Origin: Micromonospora wenchangensis
GTDB taxonomy: Bacteria; Actinomycetota; Actinomycetes; Mycobacteriales; Micromonosporaceae
Assembly: GCF_002210435.1 (NCBI RefSeq)
Contig: NZ_MZMV01000016.1
Coordinates: 1 to 64,000, forward strand
Direction of reading: 5' to 3'
DNA length: 64,000 nucleotides
The number at the start of each line of letters is the position of its first letter. Positions within the stretch are counted from its first letter, which is position 1. The notes beneath the pieces are model-generated. The model made no database searches, was not told where the DNA came from, and saw only the letters and a list, made by a program, of their open reading frames with translations. Shown here piece by piece: positions 60,060-64,000 of the stretch. Made by a program: the position numbers and the translations under genes.

Positions 60060-62231
60060 TCAGCTCGACCCGGTGAGCTGGAACGACTTGACCATCTCGT
60101 CGAAGATCGGCTTGCTCTCGGCGAACCTGGCGTCGCTCGCGGTGAGGTAGAACGAGTAGACCTTCCCGTCGTGCACCACCCCGCGCCAGACCCCGTGCCG
60201 CTTGTCGTCGCCCTCGCCGCAGGTGTACTCGAACTCGGCGGCCGACTTGCCGGCCAGCTCCTTCTCACCCATCGCCAACTGCTCGTAGGGCTTGGCGCAG
60301 GAACTCTTCGGTTTGCGGAGGTTGTCCGCCGCCACCTCGGCCCAGCGGGTCGAGGAACTGCCGAACCTCTCGGTGAGGATGCGCACCTTGCGGCCCTTGT
60401 CCTGCGGGTCGACGTAGTCGATGTAGACCCCGCCGGTCGCCCGCTGCCAGTCCTTCGGCACGTTCACCCGGATGCCCCGGGCGCTGTGCTCCTGCATCGG
60501 CGGCAGCGCACCGCCCCCGGCGGTGGGTGCGCTCGGGCCCGCCTGCGGGGGTGGGGTCGACTCCGGGTCGCCGCCGCTGAACAGCGCCACCGCGCCGATC
60601 AGCAGCACCACGACCAGGCCGCCGGCCGCCGCGAGCTGGAGCTTGCGCGGCCAGCCCTTCACCGTGCCGACGAGTCGACCGCCGACGCCCTTCGCCCGCC
60701 CGAGCGCGCCACCGTCGGCCCCGCCCGGCGGCGGGGGCGGCGACGTCCACGACTGGCCGGTGCCGGGGATGGACCACTGCCCGCCGTACACCGCCTGGGT
60801 CGGCTCGGCGTTCCCGCCGTAGATGGCCTGGGTCGGCTCCGCCGCCCCGTAGGCGGGGCGGCCGCCCGGGGTGCCCGTGCCGATCCGCTGGGTGGCGTCG
60901 GCGGTGCCGCCACCGATGCGCTGGGTGGCCTCCGGGGTGCCGGGGGCGATCCGCTGGGTGGCGTCCGGGGTGATCCGCTGGGTGGCCTCGGTCCTGCCGT
61001 ACGTCCCGGCGGTCGGGCCGGTCGGCAACGCGCCGGCGGCAGGCCCGGTCGGCGGCGGCATCGCGCCGGTCGGGGTGTGCAGCGGGCCGGCGAGCGCGTC
61101 GGCGCTGGTGTCGTCGAGGGCGGCGGCGGAGGAGGTCGCCACCGGCTCGGGGCGTTCACCCCGGCGCAGCTTCGCCAGCCGGTCGGTCAGCGACTCGCCG
61201 GCGGCCAGCATCGCCCGGCCGCCGATCTGCCCGCTCGGCTTCGACTCGGCCGGCGGCGCGGCGATGGCCGGCGGCCCCGACGGCCGCTGCACCGGCACCA
61301 CCGAGTACGGGTCGGTGATCGAGTTGACCGCCGTCGCCGTGCTGGTCAGCGGGCCGGCGAGGAGTTCGCGCAGCATCGCCCGCGCGGTGTGCACGTCGAG
61401 CCGGCGGGCCGGGTCCTTCTCCAGCAGTCCCATCAGCACCCGGGTCAGCGGGCCGCTGCGCTGCGGGGTGGCCGGCGGGTCCTCGACCACCGCGTGCATG
61501 GTCTCGATCGGGTCGCCCTTGTCGAACGGGGGACGCCCCTCGACGGCCGTGTAGAGGGTCACGCCGAGCGAGAACAGGTCGCTGGGCGGGCCGAAATCCT
61601 GCCCCATGGCGCGCTCGGGGGAGATGAAGTGCGGCGAGCCGAGCACCATCCCGGGGGTGGTGAGCTGGACGTCGGTGGGCATCCGGGCCACCCCGAAGTC
61701 GGTCAGCACGCAGCGGCCGTCGGTGCAGATCAGCACGTTCGCCGGCTTGACGTCGCGGTGCAGCACCCCGTTGGCGTGCGCCACCTCCAGCGCACCGAGC
61801 AGCGCGATGCCGATCTTGGCGACCGCGCGCCCGGCCACCGGGCCGTCCTCGATCACCATGTCGGCGAGGCTGCGGGCGTCCAGCAGCTCCATCACGATCC
61901 ACGGCCGGCCACCCTCGGTGACCACGTCGTACACCTGGACCACGGCCGGGTGCTGGATCGCGGCGGCGGCGCGCGCCTCGCGCAGGGTGCGTTCGTACAT
62001 CGCGTCCCGGTCGCTGGGGGCCAGCCCCGGCGGCAGGACGACCTCCTTGACCGCCACGTCACGTCGCAGCAGGGTGTCTGTCGCGCGCCAGACCGTGCCC
62101 ATGCCGCCGTTGCCCACCGAGGAGCGCAACTCGTACCGGCCGCCGATGGTGGTGCCGGGTGCTGCGCGTCCGTTGGGAGGACTCACTGGTCCGCCGCTCC
62201 ACGTCGGGATCTGAGTCACAGGAAAAGCCAC
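60060..62231 (-). CDS. Membrane Ser/Thr protein kinase with TQxI/V repeats
   Basis: A 723-residue PknB-type kinase. Kinase domain about 31-295: GNGGMGTVW loop, AVKEV lysine, [17 protein letters not shown], activation loop [15 protein letters not shown]. Residues 300-520 are a proline/alanine linker with four ATQRI and two EPTQAxYGG motifs (about 414-480). One membrane helix ([19 protein letters not shown], about 530-550) leads to an extracytoplasmic domain (about 570-723) with two Cys. It is probably a signalling kinase sensing envelope conditions. GTG 62231 is used; GTG 62219 (VTQIPTW) may be the true start. Confidence 0.9.
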   Translation of the reverse strand: MAFPVTQIPTWSGGPVSPPNGRAAPGTTIGGRYELRSSVGNGGMGTVWRATDTLLRRDVAVKEVVLPPGLAPSDRDAMYERTLREARAAAAIQHPAVVQVYDVVTEGGRPWIVMELLDARSLADMVIEDGPVAGRAVAKIGIALLGALEVAHANGVLHRDVKPANVLICTDGRCVLTDFGVARMPTDVQLTTPGMVLGSPHFISPERAMGQDFGPPSDLFSLGVTLYTAVEGRPPFDKGDPIETMHAVVEDPPATPQRSGPLTRVLMGLLEKDPARRLDVHTARAMLRELLAGPLTSTATAVNSITDPYSVVPVQRPSGPPAIAAPPAESKPSGQIGGRAMLAAGESLTDRLAKLRRGERPEPVATSSAAALDDTSADALAGPLHTPTGAMPPPTGPAAGALPTGPTAGTYGRTEATQRITPDATQRIAPGTPEATQRIGGGTADATQRIGTGTPGGRPAYGAAEPTQAIYGGNAEPTQAVYGGQWSIPGTGQSWTSPPPPPGGADGGALGRAKGVGGRLVGTVKGWPRKLQLAAAGGLVVVLLIGAVALFSGGDPESTPPPQAGPSAPTAGGGALPPMQEHSARGIRVNVPKDWQRATGGVYIDYVDPQDKGRKVRILTERFGSSSTRWAEVAADNLRKPKSSCAKPYEQLAMGEKELAGKSAAEFEYTCGEGDDKRHGVWRGVVHDGKVYSFYLTASDARFAESKPIFDEMVKSFQLTGSS

Positions 62232-62449
62232 CGGGAAAGTCGAGGGGGCTGGGACACAACCTCTCTATCTTGCTGGTTCCGACGCCCGATGCGAAACCCG
62301 ACGCGGCGGACCTTTGTGCTATCCGACCGTACCCAGCGCCGGGTCGAACGGTGTGTACCTGGCCGTTCACCTCCCGTCGACCGATGCCGAACCGAGATGT
62401 GCGCCATCCCTCACCCCACCGACGGCCCCACGCGTCCTACCATCCGTGG

Positions 62450-64000
<1,551 letters not shown>

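Overview
The window is 64 kb of very GC-rich actinobacterial chromosome. Protein signatures (conservon, DUF397/XRE pairs, GPP34 protein, LacI-controlled mal genes without their own ATPase, deoC/upp/pmmB and cdd/deoA/add sets) and the codon bias suggest Micromonosporaceae (Micromonospora-like); that placement is inference. No rRNA, tRNA, CRISPR array or intact insertion sequence was recognised. Most genes are housekeeping or core metabolism, so the unusual material lies in intergenic palindromes, protein tails and domain fusions.

Layout. 1-1586: end of cysD and cysN (sulfate activation), then two near-identical hairpin repeats. 1830-3976: galK-galE on the minus strand behind an 18-bp palindrome. 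4151-8991: CBS/CorC-type protein, trpS, LigT-like protein, YihY membrane protein overlapping a GntR regulator, and a small acidic protein. 9155-18041: maltodextrin locus (alpha-glucosidase, LacI regulator, malEFG, neopullulanase-like GH13) with repeated GCAAG/CTTGC operator half-sites. 18156-30254: nucleoside uptake and salvage (BMP lipoprotein, ABC ATPase, two permeases, cdd, deoA, add, uridine-kinase-like protein) with a DUF4272-like gene and an RlmA-type methyltransferase interspersed.

30448-35565 is a conservon (CvnA histidine kinase, CvnB roadblock, CvnC DUF742, CvnD GTPase). Facing it are two minus-strand genes (35865-39472): a protein with a degenerate IS110-transposase-like N-terminus and a very acidic protein. 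The IS110-like protein ends in the same ~70-residue module as CvnA, so I think the two units belong to one signalling system. This is the best candidate here for something not yet described.

39693-48093: PadR regulator and membrane partner, the cydABDC operon, and a BlaI/M56-peptidase pair with 13-bp dyads in front of both cydA and blaI. 48351-51791: a large secreted protein with three ~110-residue repeats. 51815-55805: deoC with two ALDH-family genes, and divergent upp. 55975-57790: GPP34 protein and a DUF397/XRE pair. 57791-58296: a gene-free stretch of palindromes including a perfect 23-bp inverted repeat. 58297-64000: phosphohexomutase (pmmB-like), a membrane Ser/Thr kinase with Thr-Gln-x-Ile/Val repeats, and the start of an acyl-CoA mutase running off the end.

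How the genes work together: imported nucleosides can be deaminated (Cdd, Add), phosphorolysed (DeoA), isomerised (possibly by the PmmB-like enzyme), cleaved by DeoC and the acetaldehyde oxidised by the ALDH pair, while Upp and the uridine-kinase-like protein recover uracil and uridine. The mal locus imports and hydrolyses maltodextrins under one LacI repressor. Several genes have a TAnnnT- or CAGAAT-type hexamer 6-8 bases before the start codon and no Shine-Dalgarno, suggesting leaderless mRNAs.
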